Of a DNA stretch of 64,000 bases, positions 43,718-54,044 are shown in pieces. Origin of the DNA: Lepidodermella squamata (Eukaryota; Gastrotricha); contig JBLDXI010000048.1 of assembly GCA_047495785.1 (NCBI GenBank), positions 62,001 through 126,000 of the forward strand. The letters run 5' to 3'. The translations under genes and the position numbers were made by a program. How positions within the stretch are numbered: position 1 is the stretch's first letter; each line of letters begins with the position of its first letter. The notes beneath the pieces are model-generated. The model searched no databases. It saw only the letters and a program-made list of their open reading frames with translations, and was not told the origin of the DNA.

Positions 43718-44097
43718 AATTATTTCAAATAATAGACCTAGGAAAAAATGAGACAACAGTAGTTAATATATTTTTCGCTTTTTTCAACACAAATAATTTG
43801 TTTCTTCTGCTTTTTCAACATTCAATTTCACTCGCATCGCATATCGCCAGACAATGATATAAAAAGGGGCTAGACAAATTATTTCTTTGTTTAGATGACA
43901 TAATTATTAGTATTATTATCTGGAAATTAAACAAAAGAAGAAGAGAAGTACGTTAGACGAAAACCATGCAAGCTATTGACACAATCTAAAGAGTTCGATC
44001 TCTAAGATTTTGATAGGTTCTCATTCCTTCTCCCTCAAACAAGAAAAAAAAACATACAAAAATAGCTCGTTTCTCTGACATCACTTATAATTACAAA
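43718..44097. other. eIF1 upstream region and PTEN 3' flank
   Basis: Expected to hold the eIF1 promoter and 5' UTR intron on the minus strand and the PTEN 3' UTR. Nothing else seen. Confidence 0.45.
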
Positions 44098-45597
44098 TCA
44101 TACAGGACTTCCGGCACTGGAACTCGAATCGCTATTATTGTTATTATTATTGTTGTTGTTGTTCGAAATCGCGTCCAGTTCCATGCAGGACGCGTCGTTA
44201 CTCGGAAGAACGTTAGTTTCCTCGGTAGTGTAAGAACACCCGCAGGCGTTGCTGTTGAGCTCATCGCTTTTCTCGCGAGAAGATTTCGCGGCACCGAACG
44301 ACGCCGGCAAACTCTGCATGACATTGGCATTCGGCAGCGAGAGAATGCACGCGACTTCGAAAGTGGGCGGGAAGATTTTGTGGCCAGAATCTTTACACGC
44401 TTTATCGAGTTGATTTTTAGAGAATTTGAGAATTATCGGGTAATCAGCCGCGTCCTCATCCTCGCCTATCTGCGTCGCTAAACTGTGAATCGGACACGGG
44501 CATTGCGACTGAGTATCCGGTTTCGGATTTTCGAGGTCGGTTATTGTAGTAAAATACGTGTTGAAGGCAAAGTGAAATAGCGGCTCTTTGCCCTTAACTT
44601 TATTCCGAGAGTAAAAATTCACTCGAATGTCACCAGAGACGATGAGTGGCGGTTGAACTTGAATTAGTACGCGTCCGTGTACATGCTCTTGCTTTGAAAC
44701 TTCGTAAATTGGCGATGTATAGGCAGGACGAGGCATTTCGGACTCGGGTTGCATTTCTTGACCTCCTTGACCAGATGTGACGTTATTCGCGCTGTCTTCA
44801 ATTGGCGGTGATAAGGATGAGCAGTATAAAGAACCGTCGACGGCCATTATTTCGAAGAAAACGTTAGAAAACGAGAACCCCACTTCAGGGTTAAGGTGAT
44901 TTGATGCAGACCCGGAATGGTGAAGCATGCTGACATGGCCACCGCCCAGCGCAGATTGGCTGGGCATGTGAAACTGAAGGCGAATACTGTCGAGAATAAG
45001 CGGAACGGGGTGATAAGTTAGATTTTTAGTCAGTAGATACGCATAGTAATGAACGTAACGACGCTGACTTGGTATGGTAACGCCGCGTCCATTCTGCGTG
45101 CGAGTTGTGTCGTAGTGAGCTAAGGCGTCGTGTGCTGAAGAAAATTTCTTTCGATGAACCAAGTACGAGCAAATCATAACACCAGTTCGACCCTTGCCAG
45201 CTTTACAATGAATAGCCGCAACATTTTCTGGATGTTGAGCAAGCCACTGCTCAACATCTTCGCAAAATTCGCCTACTTGAGTCAATTGAGGCGGATGATG
45301 GTCGTCAAACTGATAAACGGATAGGCGATTTTGAAATATTGCAGGGTTGTACTGACGATTTGGCTCGGAGCAAAGATTATAAACTTTGTAATGGTCACGA
45401 TGTTTGGACTCCAAAAACTTGACAATATCGTCAATGTGATTTCGGTATATGCCCTCGAGTTTGCTGGCAGGAAAGCCCATAGCGATGACGTTCGGCAAGA
45501 TGTACGTCAGATCGAGATCGAACTTCAAGTTTGGAAGCACTGTTTCACGATGGCGGCGCTTGTTCTTACTGACAAGCTCCTTCAACCGATTCGCCAT
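44098..45597 (-). CDS. PTEN: PTEN phosphatidylinositol-3,4,5-trisphosphate 3-phosphatase
   Basis: 499 residues in one exon; human PTEN is 403 residues in nine exons. Removes the 3-phosphate from PIP3 and so opposes PI3K/AKT signalling at the plasma membrane. Visible: N-terminal PIP2-binding-type basic motif KNKRRHR, NLKFDLDLTYI, the aspartate loop FDDHHPPQL with Asp99, and the P-loop HCKAGKGRTG with Cys131 and Arg137 (human Cys124, Arg130). VTIPSQRRYVHYY and the C2 domain follow (about 190-400) with an insertion containing a Gly/His/Ser stretch. The tail contains a run of ten Asn and ends SPV, compatible with a class I PDZ ligand. All catalytic residues are present. Absence of introns could mean a retrocopy that replaced the parent, but the frame is fully intact. 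Confidence 0.95.
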   Translation of the reverse strand: MANRLKELVSKNKRRHRETVLPNLKFDLDLTYILPNVIAMGFPASKLEGIYRNHIDDIVKFLESKHRDHYKVYNLCSEPNRQYNPAIFQNRLSVYQFDDHHPPQLTQVGEFCEDVEQWLAQHPENVAAIHCKAGKGRTGVMICSYLVHRKKFSSAHDALAHYDTTRTQNGRGVTIPSQRRYVHYYAYLLTKNLTYHPVPLILDSIRLQFHMPSQSALGGGHVSMLHHSGSASNHLNPEVGFSFSNVFFEIMAVDGSLYCSSLSPPIEDSANNVTSGQGGQEMQPESEMPRPAYTSPIYEVSKQEHVHGRVLIQVQPPLIVSGDIRVNFYSRNKVKGKEPLFHFAFNTYFTTITDLENPKPDTQSQCPCPIHSLATQIGEDEDAADYPIILKFSKNQLDKACKDSGHKIFPPTFEVACILSLPNANVMQSLPASFGAAKSSREKSDELNSNACGCSYTTEETNVLPSNDASCMELDAISNNNNNNNNNNSDSSSSAGSPV

Positions 45598-46880
45598 GAT
45601 TCCGGTAAAATCACCTCCAGGTTCGAAGATTAGATTCGTTAAATCATATCATCATTGCAATAAATCGATGATACACCTAATCCATAAAAATTATATTCAC
45701 ATTCAGAGTTCAATAGAATGGGTGCTAATAGTCTGTCAGTAGACTCAAAAAGCTTGGCGGAGCCAGTCGATATGTATGTGATATGTCTCCCATCGTATCT
45801 CGAGGCTATTGATAGAAAAAATATGAAATATGAACATACTCCTAGTTCATTAACTGGTCTGAGCTCTGAGCTGAGAATTTTCGTAGTTAACGGTTGGTGG
45901 CAGTAACAAATACTAAATTCTAGAGCTGAGCTGAACTGAACAGCACGATCATACGGCAGATCAGAGCAGCAAGAACCATGGTTCTCAGCAGTAAAGGAAT
46001 AGACAATCACCTATACCATAAATTCACTATTCAGATTGTAATTCTTAAAAACCATGATCACCTATCGCTACTTCACGATTTGGATAATGAGCTTACAAGA
46101 ACTCAAAACAGCTGATTAATGATTAAGGTTCAACATGAGTACATGGTTTGATTTCTCCCAGAACAAAGGGAGACGCCAAACGTTAAGCTTCCGATATATT
46201 TCATTCGCTCAATCATTCATGGTCATAGCGCATTCTGGGTCTTTGGAGGCCGACCTAACTTTTACGCAACGAGCTCGCGAGAGCATCGAGGGTGGGCATC
46301 AAAAGCTGGTTCATCTATCCCCGCAGTAACACTCTCTACCTTCTCACACCCTTCATTAATTTTGAAATGTTATTTTCCAAATATTAAATGTATGTATTTA
46401 TGTTTAATTGACTTATTAAATGATTTTACGTATTATGTATTTTAAAAGTTGACAAACAAATTAAATACACGCGGGATCTTTTGAAAATTTTGGCGCGAAA
46501 ATGGACGTGCGTGTTTACAGCAGCTTCTTGGCCCTCCTATACCCGGAAGTGCGAATCACGCCCCTCAAGTGCCCTCTTCACTCTTGAACATGTCTTATGT
46601 TTGATATTTGCTTAATGACAACAAAATACTTAGTACTCGGACGCTCTTCTGGCAAATAGCCAAGTCTTCGGCTATTAAGCTTGAATCAATCAACTGGCAC
46701 AGTGTAATGTGTAATTGTAATAATACTTGAGAATTACGATTTCAGGCACCTGGAAACTGGTAGCTGATTGCGGCATTATAGTATTGTCGACTAAGGCTAT
46801 AAGTAGTCTATAATTTAGATTTTGACGCATTGCACCTTGCATCTCCCATCTCCCTTCAAAATCGGGAAGCTAATTGTCTA
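45598..46880. other. PTEN upstream region
   Basis: 1.28 kb without a supported gene. TCGAACCTGGAGG / GTGATTTTACCGG immediately upstream of the PTEN ATG may include a 5' UTR junction. Confidence 0.4.
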
Positions 46881-47719
46881 CTGTATACGCGATTATTTTC
46901 GCGAGTAGATAATTTTCGCGAAGGCCCTAAAATGAGGGGTAGACAATATTCGCGAGCGGAAATTTTCGCGAAAAATCCTTCTGTGAACGGAAAATCGGGA
47001 TTTTCGGAATATCGCCCAGGAAGGGTATAAGGTACTTTAAGGTACAAGGTAGAGTATTTTACCTCTTTCTGAAGCTACACACAAACAGCAAATCGCGAGC
47101 CTTCAATCGCTCGAAGTGCTATGCATGGAATTCATCGTCTCACTTCTCACTTTAGGCTCACTCATACATTAGTCTATATCTCACAAGTCGACTGATATAT
47201 TGTACGAAATCAGAGTAAGTTGATACGACTTGGGTTTCAGCCTTAAAGGAATGTTTTTAATCGCTTCCATAACCCAGCCGTGAGAGTCACCATAGATAAT
47301 TCATTAATCGATTGATTTGATTTAGGGCTAAGTATCAAAAGGTTTCCATCAATTCCTGGCGGAGCATTCGGTGTCACATTTTGCCTAACAACATGAATTT
47401 TGAGCTATTTTTGTTTCTAAGGGAAAGAACATGGGACATATTTTGTGATAACATGAGATCTTTAGTCACCCTCACGATTCGGCCAATAGTTAATTGGCTT
47501 ATACGCTCTCTAAAGGTGTATAAGGGTTATACTTATACAGGAGGTATGATATTTGTATGACAAAACTTCATCATGTATTACGTTCCCAATAGCATATACG
47601 CGGGAAATGGGCACTGTTGTGCTGAGAAAATTTTCGCGAATTTAATTTTCGCGAGGTCCATTTTCGCTCGCGAAATTCGCGAAAATTATTGCCTCGCGAA
47701 TATTATCGCGTATACAGTA
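46879..47719. mobile_element. 837-bp MITE-like element with 42-bp terminal inverted repeats and TA duplication
   Basis: The left end (46881) CTGTATACGCGATTATTTTC and reverse complement of the right end (47717) CTGTATACGCGATAATATTC remain alignable over 42 bases with five mismatches. TA flanks both ends. The interior is AT-rich, noncoding and contains many TTTTCGCGAAAA-like palindromes near both ends. Size, TIRs and TA target site fit a nonautonomous Tc1/mariner-type element. The right end lies 23 bp before the NUP210 start codon. Confidence 0.82.
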
Positions 47720-47740
47720 TCTCATCGTTGGTTACTATAG

Positions 47741-50700
47741 ATGAAATTGCTCAAACTATGTTTACATTTCTGGCTCGGAGCAATGTTTTTCGGCTTCGTA
47801 GCGAGCGAGAAGCTGTCTTCTGCGAAATTGCTATTGCCGTACCATCCAACCATTCAAATTAGTTCCACGCTCGAAGTGACCGAAGCTGATCCGTCGACAT
47901 GTTACCGATGGTACTCATCTAAACCAGGTGTTGTCAGCGTGGAGCCCGTTGACGCGTGGAGCTCAGACAACACTGTTTGCTCTCAAAAAGCTGTTGTTGT
48001 GAGCAAAAGTCAGACCGTATCCCGTAATATGGCTGTGGTTTTCGCTGAAAATTTGCAAACGCGGCAGGTTCTTAAATGTCATGTCGTTGTGGAAAAAATC
48101 ACTTCGATCATGATTGAGTCGAAATCACGAGAGCTTTATTTGGAAGATTCACCTGAACCTTTCAAAGTTTTGGCTATGGATGAAGAGGGTAAGGATTGAT
48201 CTTTAATGCCCGATAGCGTGGCTATAATGAATTACTTTAGGTAACATCTTTTCGACTCTTGGTGGCTTGCCCTTTGAATGGCTCCTTCTTGCCGATTCAT
48301 TAAATCCCGAGGCAACCATGTCAACATCCACTGTTCCAAGCCAAATCATTCGTTTGGTTCGTTATGCTGACACGGCTTATGACGCACCGGATGAAGTTTC
48401 TGTCCTGGAAAGTGCTGGAACTAGGGGTTACTCTGTCCTTCTCGAGGGCCTCCAAACTGGCATTGCGTTTATCAGTGCTAAAATCAAAGACCCTGTTTAT
48501 CGTGAAGTGTCTGAAACTCATGTTAAATTGCGTGTCGTAGCGAATGTTCAGCTTTTGCCAGGCGAAGTATACCTTATGCCTCTCGCCACGGCTACCATCA
48601 AGGCCTTCATGTTCCGTCAAAATCGTCCGTCACCGCTTCAGTTACCATCTAGCCAATACTCGGCTTTTGTCGGTGATGTCTCAATCGCATCATTCGACGA
48701 AAAGTCCGCAACTGTCAAAGCGCTGAGCTTCGGCAGCACGAACGTCACTCTGGTTGACAAAAACATTCAGATTAAAGACGATTACGTACCGCCTTCTTCG
48801 TTTGTTTATGTCGAAAAACCGGCCTCTCTGCGAATGACGGTAATGGAGTATCCGCACGCGTCTTCACCCTGGATTCTAGAAGCCGGTCGTGATTACGAGT
48901 TTCACATCGATGTTCTCGACCGCTTAGGCCACGTTTTGATTCTTCCGGATACTTTCGCATTGAACGCCGTGCTGCCGCCTCAATTTTTCGAGGTGAAACA
49001 AAGCACGAAAAACGGAACTATCTGGCACGTCAGAACTAAACCAGACCACACGGGCGAAGGAAGTATCCCTGTCTCGGCTGATTGGAGTTTCAAGGCATTC
49101 AAAACTCGCCTTGAACATACTCAGGATTTCGTAGTTTACTCGCCGATTACTGTTTACCCGAAAGTTTTCGGCCTGCCCCTTGCGATTTTCGGCCCTGATA
49201 CGTTTGTCGGTTATCATTTGAAAGTCACTGGCGGGTCTGGACAATACATCTTCCTGTCTTCTGACAACAAAATCGCGACAGTTGATTCAACTGGGTTGGT
49301 TCGATCTGTCGCGACTGAACCTGGAACTGCTGAAATCAAGGTGATTGACCAGCGTAATCAAAAGCACTGGGCGACCTCGTTAGGCGTTGTCGCTGATATA
49401 GCGGAAATCGAGTTCTCGCCAGAATCGAAAGTCGAGGCGTTGGTGGGTAGTCAGTTGCAGGTCGGAATTCGCGCTAATATCATACGAGGCCGCGAGAAAA
49501 TCCCAGTAGCCAACTGTTCCGCCTTGAAATTTGCATTTGACCTCACCCGAATGCCTATGCAAGATTCCGGAGACGGCATCGACGAACAGGCTGATGTTTT
49601 CAAACTGATCGGAGTGAATCCACCAAAATACGACCCTGAGAATCAAGGCCTCGACTGCGCTTATGTTGTGCTGGATACGTTGCGGTCAGGTTTTTCTGAG
49701 TTGAAAATCAAATTCCCGCTGCCGGCTTCGGGTGTTTTTTCGGGTTATTCCGGTCTTCGTCTCGATTTAGCCTCGGAATATGGCGTTAACCAAGTTGTAA
49801 CAGCCGTAAATACCCGGGTCAGATTGCCCGTTCTGGGCGGTCCTCTTGTTTGGCCGGCCGAGAGGGAAAGGCATGTTGTCAGGGTTGAGAAGGTCAAATC
49901 GGCAACTAAGGACGATCTACTCTACACATTTTCGTGGAATTCGAAGCTGGTAGAAATTTCAGCCGAGTGCAAAAATTACGGTGAATTCGACCTTCTAGTT
50001 ACCGTTGGTAACGTGAGGGGCGACCGCAATTCAGTTTACGAAAAGCTTGAAGTTAAGGTGGCTTGCCCTGAACCGCATTCGATTCAACTTGCGATTCCTT
50101 GGGGTCAAGATAGCTCCCAGGGACCACCCTGCCCGGCGTCGCTGGACAATACCCTGCCATTCCCGGTGATTATCTCCGACACATTCCCGGTTCAAGCCGC
50201 AGTTCTCGACAGTAAACACCGCCGTTTCATGAACATTTCATCGTTTGATTTGAAATGGTCGTTCGAAAATTCGCTGGTTTCTTGCGCAAATCAATGCACG
50301 GATTTGTTTTTCGACGTGAAATCGAAACAAAATTTGATCAGTCTGAGGTCATCTGCCACAACCGGCTCCGACTCAGCTCTCGTCGAATTGATCGGATATC
50401 GCGAGAAAAGTGCGCTGAAAACCGCGAAAATTTCGAGCAATTTAGCGCTGAAAATCGTCGAACCCGCGCATTTGAGTGAAACTGAGATTGTTCTGTTCAC
50501 AATTCCGGCCGCGACGAAGAAATTGCTGGTCCTAGGCGGGTCTGGTTACTTCCAGTTCAACATTCAAGACCGCTCGTTAGTCAACGACCGAGTCGCATCG
50601 ACTATTCAATCAGACTTCCAAACACTGGCGATGAACCCACACGGCAACGGCATTTTCTCAGTCGAAGCCGTTGACCTGTGTGCCAGGCCCGGTTTGACCC

Positions 50701-53700
50701 CGAAAAACCTACTCGCCGAGGTTAAAGTCCTGAGTATTGACAAGTTGGTGATCATTTCGCGTAAATTCATCGCAATTGACGAGCAATTCAGCATTGGCGT
50801 TGTTGCTATGGATGCGTCCGGGCAACACCAATTGCCCGCCGATTTGTACCCGTCAATCGGGCTGAAGCCCGTGTATTCCGACGAGAAAATCTCGGTGACG
50901 CCGGCGAATTTCATCGGCGATATCGCGATTTTCCAAATCACGGGCAAATCCGCCGGCTTAGCGAAACTGGTTTTCACCGCGTCTGGGGTTGCGTCGAAAT
51001 CTCTGCTGACTTCGCCCGAAGATTTTTCCATCGAAGTTTGCTACCCGGTGGGTATTAGCCCTAGTCCGAAATTGATTTTAATGGACGGAGCTCAGTACCA
51101 GTTGTCGATAGTTGGCGGTCCGGTTTCTATTTCGCCAAAGCCGTCGGTTACCTTCCGATTTATCGGCCCGAATCCGGACTCGATTAGCCTGGATAAAAAT
51201 TCCGGGTTGATCCACGGCTTGAAGCACGGTGACTCGAAACTCGAGGCTGTTTTGTACGACAACGACCCATTGGCCGCTCGACTCGGTAAAAATTCTCTCG
51301 TCGAAATTTTGACGCCATCTCTCAGCGTTGAAGTCCGCCATTTGACCGGAATTCACCTTGCTAGTCCATCAACTCAAATTGAGACGAATTCCCTGGTTCC
51401 AGTGACAGTTTTCGGCGTGAAGGAGGACGATTTGAAATCGTCGAAAAATTTCGATTTCAGCCCGGCTGGTTTCGGTACTGCCAACCCGCCCCTGGTTTTC
51501 ACGTGGTCTGTCTCGCCTAGTGGCCCGAAAATCGATCTGCTATCGCCGTTTTTCGGCCCATTGTATACCAGGCCGTTGGATGAGGATTTTACGGTGTATT
51601 TCCGCGCTTTAACCCCGGGCGATTTCGTCATTAATGCTCAAGTTTCTCGGCCTGCCTCGCCAAATTTCCGCAATTTGACCTCATCACTAACGATTTCAGT
51701 GCTGCAGCCGTTCAAAATCGGAAGAGTCCAGTCGCCTTTTACTGTTTCAGTTGGGTCTGAGTTGAACTTGCCTGTCAGTGGCAATTGCCCATTTGGCAGC
51801 CCGAAATATGCTCTGCAACACGATTTGACGTCAATTTCGTGTAAAAATGGGTCGAATATCCCGGTTTTGGACCAGCAAAACAGCCCGATTTCCCTCGGAC
51901 CGGGTAACAGTTTCGTCGGCCGCACACCTGGCCATGCGAATTACGTCGCAAAATGTTCTTCCAACGATTTTCTCTCGCTTTCTTTCGACGTAAAACCTCA
52001 TTTTTCGTACATTACGATTCGCCAGCAAAACACGACGAGAGACTTGATTTCACAGTCGAAAATGACTGGACTGCCTTTCGGCGGGTCGATGCTGTTCGAC
52101 TTGGAGTATTTCACGCAATCTGGGCGTAAATTCGACGCTGTTTCCGGAAATCTGCAGTGCCGCCTTAATCGTCGTGATGCAGTTACGTTTTACCTAGCCT
52201 CAGGCACTCCGAAAACTGTAACCGCCGATTTGAGTCTAGCCGATTCGGTTTCTGTTGTTTCATGCGAATCTCACCCGAGTTTCCCGTTGTATCTTAGCCT
52301 TGTTGTTAAGGCGGCTGTTTCGCCATTCACCGGCTCGGTCAATGTCGGCGATTTGGTTTGTTTCCGGCAAAATTTCGACGGCACAAATGCGCTGTGGCAA
52401 AGCTCTGAGCCGTCGAATTTCTACGTCGATCGCAATTCAGGCGTTGCTATGGCGCTGCGTCCCTCGCAACGAGAGTCGATTTTCGTTGATTCAAACGGGC
52501 TACGAGCGTCGAGTGTCCTGTCAATCCGGCCTGTTTCTAGGATTGAATTCCTCCGAACTGACAAGACGATAATCAGCGATTCTGCCTCGAATCATTCGTT
52601 GAATTTCGAGTTGGATGTCGAAAATGCGGCTCATAACCCGCCGAAAATGCGCGGCCAGTGCCCGGTTAATTTCTACCCGGCCCAATTAGCCCAGTTCCCG
52701 TTGCCAGTTCGTTGCGAATTGGCCGCTCCTGATGCCTATCATCGCTTATTCACGGTTTCAACCTATTTCGACGCAACCAGCCCGCCGTTGATTCGTTACC
52801 ATTGCCAGATTCGTTATCAACCCGCGAATTCCGGGCTTGATCGTGAAGATTTTGCGACCCAGGAGTTTAATCTACGAGTTTATGCATCGCTAACTTCAGG
52901 CCAGTCTGACGAGAGGGCTTCGACTGAAATTTCATTCGTTCCAAGTGCGTTTTTATCGGCGACTAATCTCGCGTTGAATCCTCAGACTCTGAGCGCGAAT
53001 TTGACGATTTCAGCTTCGGATCGCGTTTTGCCGTCTCTAGTCGTCCAGCCCAGCCATTCTTCGTTCATTTCCGTAACCGGACCGACCCCGGTTTCGGGCC
53101 AATCGAATCGTTACGTCTACGAAATTGCACTAGCCGCCCATCGAAAAGTCCCGGCGAATTTGGTCGATCAGCTCCATCTAACGGTGAAAGTTCCGTTTTT
53201 GAACCAGGAGCAACAAGTCACGTTGGCGCTGCCTGGTTCTTACTCAGCAGCAGCTGCTTCGAGGGAAAGCGGCAGCTCGGGTGATTTTTCGGCTGAAAAT
53301 CTGTTTTCACGCTTGTTTGGCAATACCTCACCGACTTTGATTGTCGCCTACATTGTTATTGCTGTGCTGCTGCTACTTCTGGCAGTTCAATTGACTCTCC
53401 GAGGTGGCCTCATCGGACAGCCAAATTTCGTTCAAACAGTCTACACTTACGGTAAAAAAATTAGTTTTGCTCCTTAATTTTGCAAAATGTTTATTTTTCG
53501 CAACATTGTGATTTTTTAAGTTAAGTTGAATTTTTTAATTTTTTTCGATATTTTTGTAAATTTATTCGAAATATTTTCGCAGAAGAGTCGCCACTTCGAG
53601 CTCCTGCCACACCGCCCCGCCTATCGCCTGTTTCCGGTCTCGGAGCCGATGTCGACCCGCAGTTGTTGACCGCGTTCCGCTCAAGCGGCCGAACCCCTGT

Positions 53701-53830
53701 GCGACCCGCACCCGGCTCCTCCGGCCCTAATCTCTCACCGGGCCGTCTCGACCACTCCGCCAGCCGGCTGTGGTCTACCGGTTATGTGCCTGAAAACAAT
53801 CTGAGTTATATGAATGACAACCAACGGTGA
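47741..53830 (+). CDS. NUP210: nuclear pore membrane glycoprotein gp210 (NUP210)
   Basis: Exons 47741-48188, 48241-53451, 53583-53830; 1968 residues (family about 1850-1900). Integral pore-membrane nucleoporin with a large lumenal domain made of repeated Ig-like/BIG2 folds. Visible: signal peptide (LCLHFWLGAMFFGFVAS), N-terminal LNLPY-like segment KLLLPYHP, YRWYSSKPGVVSVEP, repeated beta-rich units with GxxxxxVxxxDxxG-type loops, a transmembrane helix near 1850-1872 (LIVAYIVIAVLLLLLAVQLTL) and a Pro/Ser-rich tail of about 95 residues facing the pore. Exon 2 is 5.2 kb, unusually long for this region. A MITE occupies the sequence directly upstream, so the promoter or a 5' UTR exon is partly element-derived. 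Confidence 0.92.
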
Positions 53831-54044
53831 AAATTATCAAAATAATTTCATGAAGGGTCTGAAGATAATAGTCAATTTTGTTAGTTTTGTCCGTCGTCTT
53901 TATTTAGTCGTTAAATAATGGCATATTAAATAGCCAATCACATAATCTAGTTTCATGTTGCTGCGTTGAAATATCGTGCTACGAAACAAATGACAACAAT
54001 TTTTTTACTATTTTTGTTAATTTTTCATAGTAGATTTTGTAAAA
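53831..54044. other. short spacer between NUP210 and the coiled-coil gene
   Basis: 214 bp, AT-rich. Spacing is tight enough that 3' UTR and promoter must nearly abut. Confidence 0.5.
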
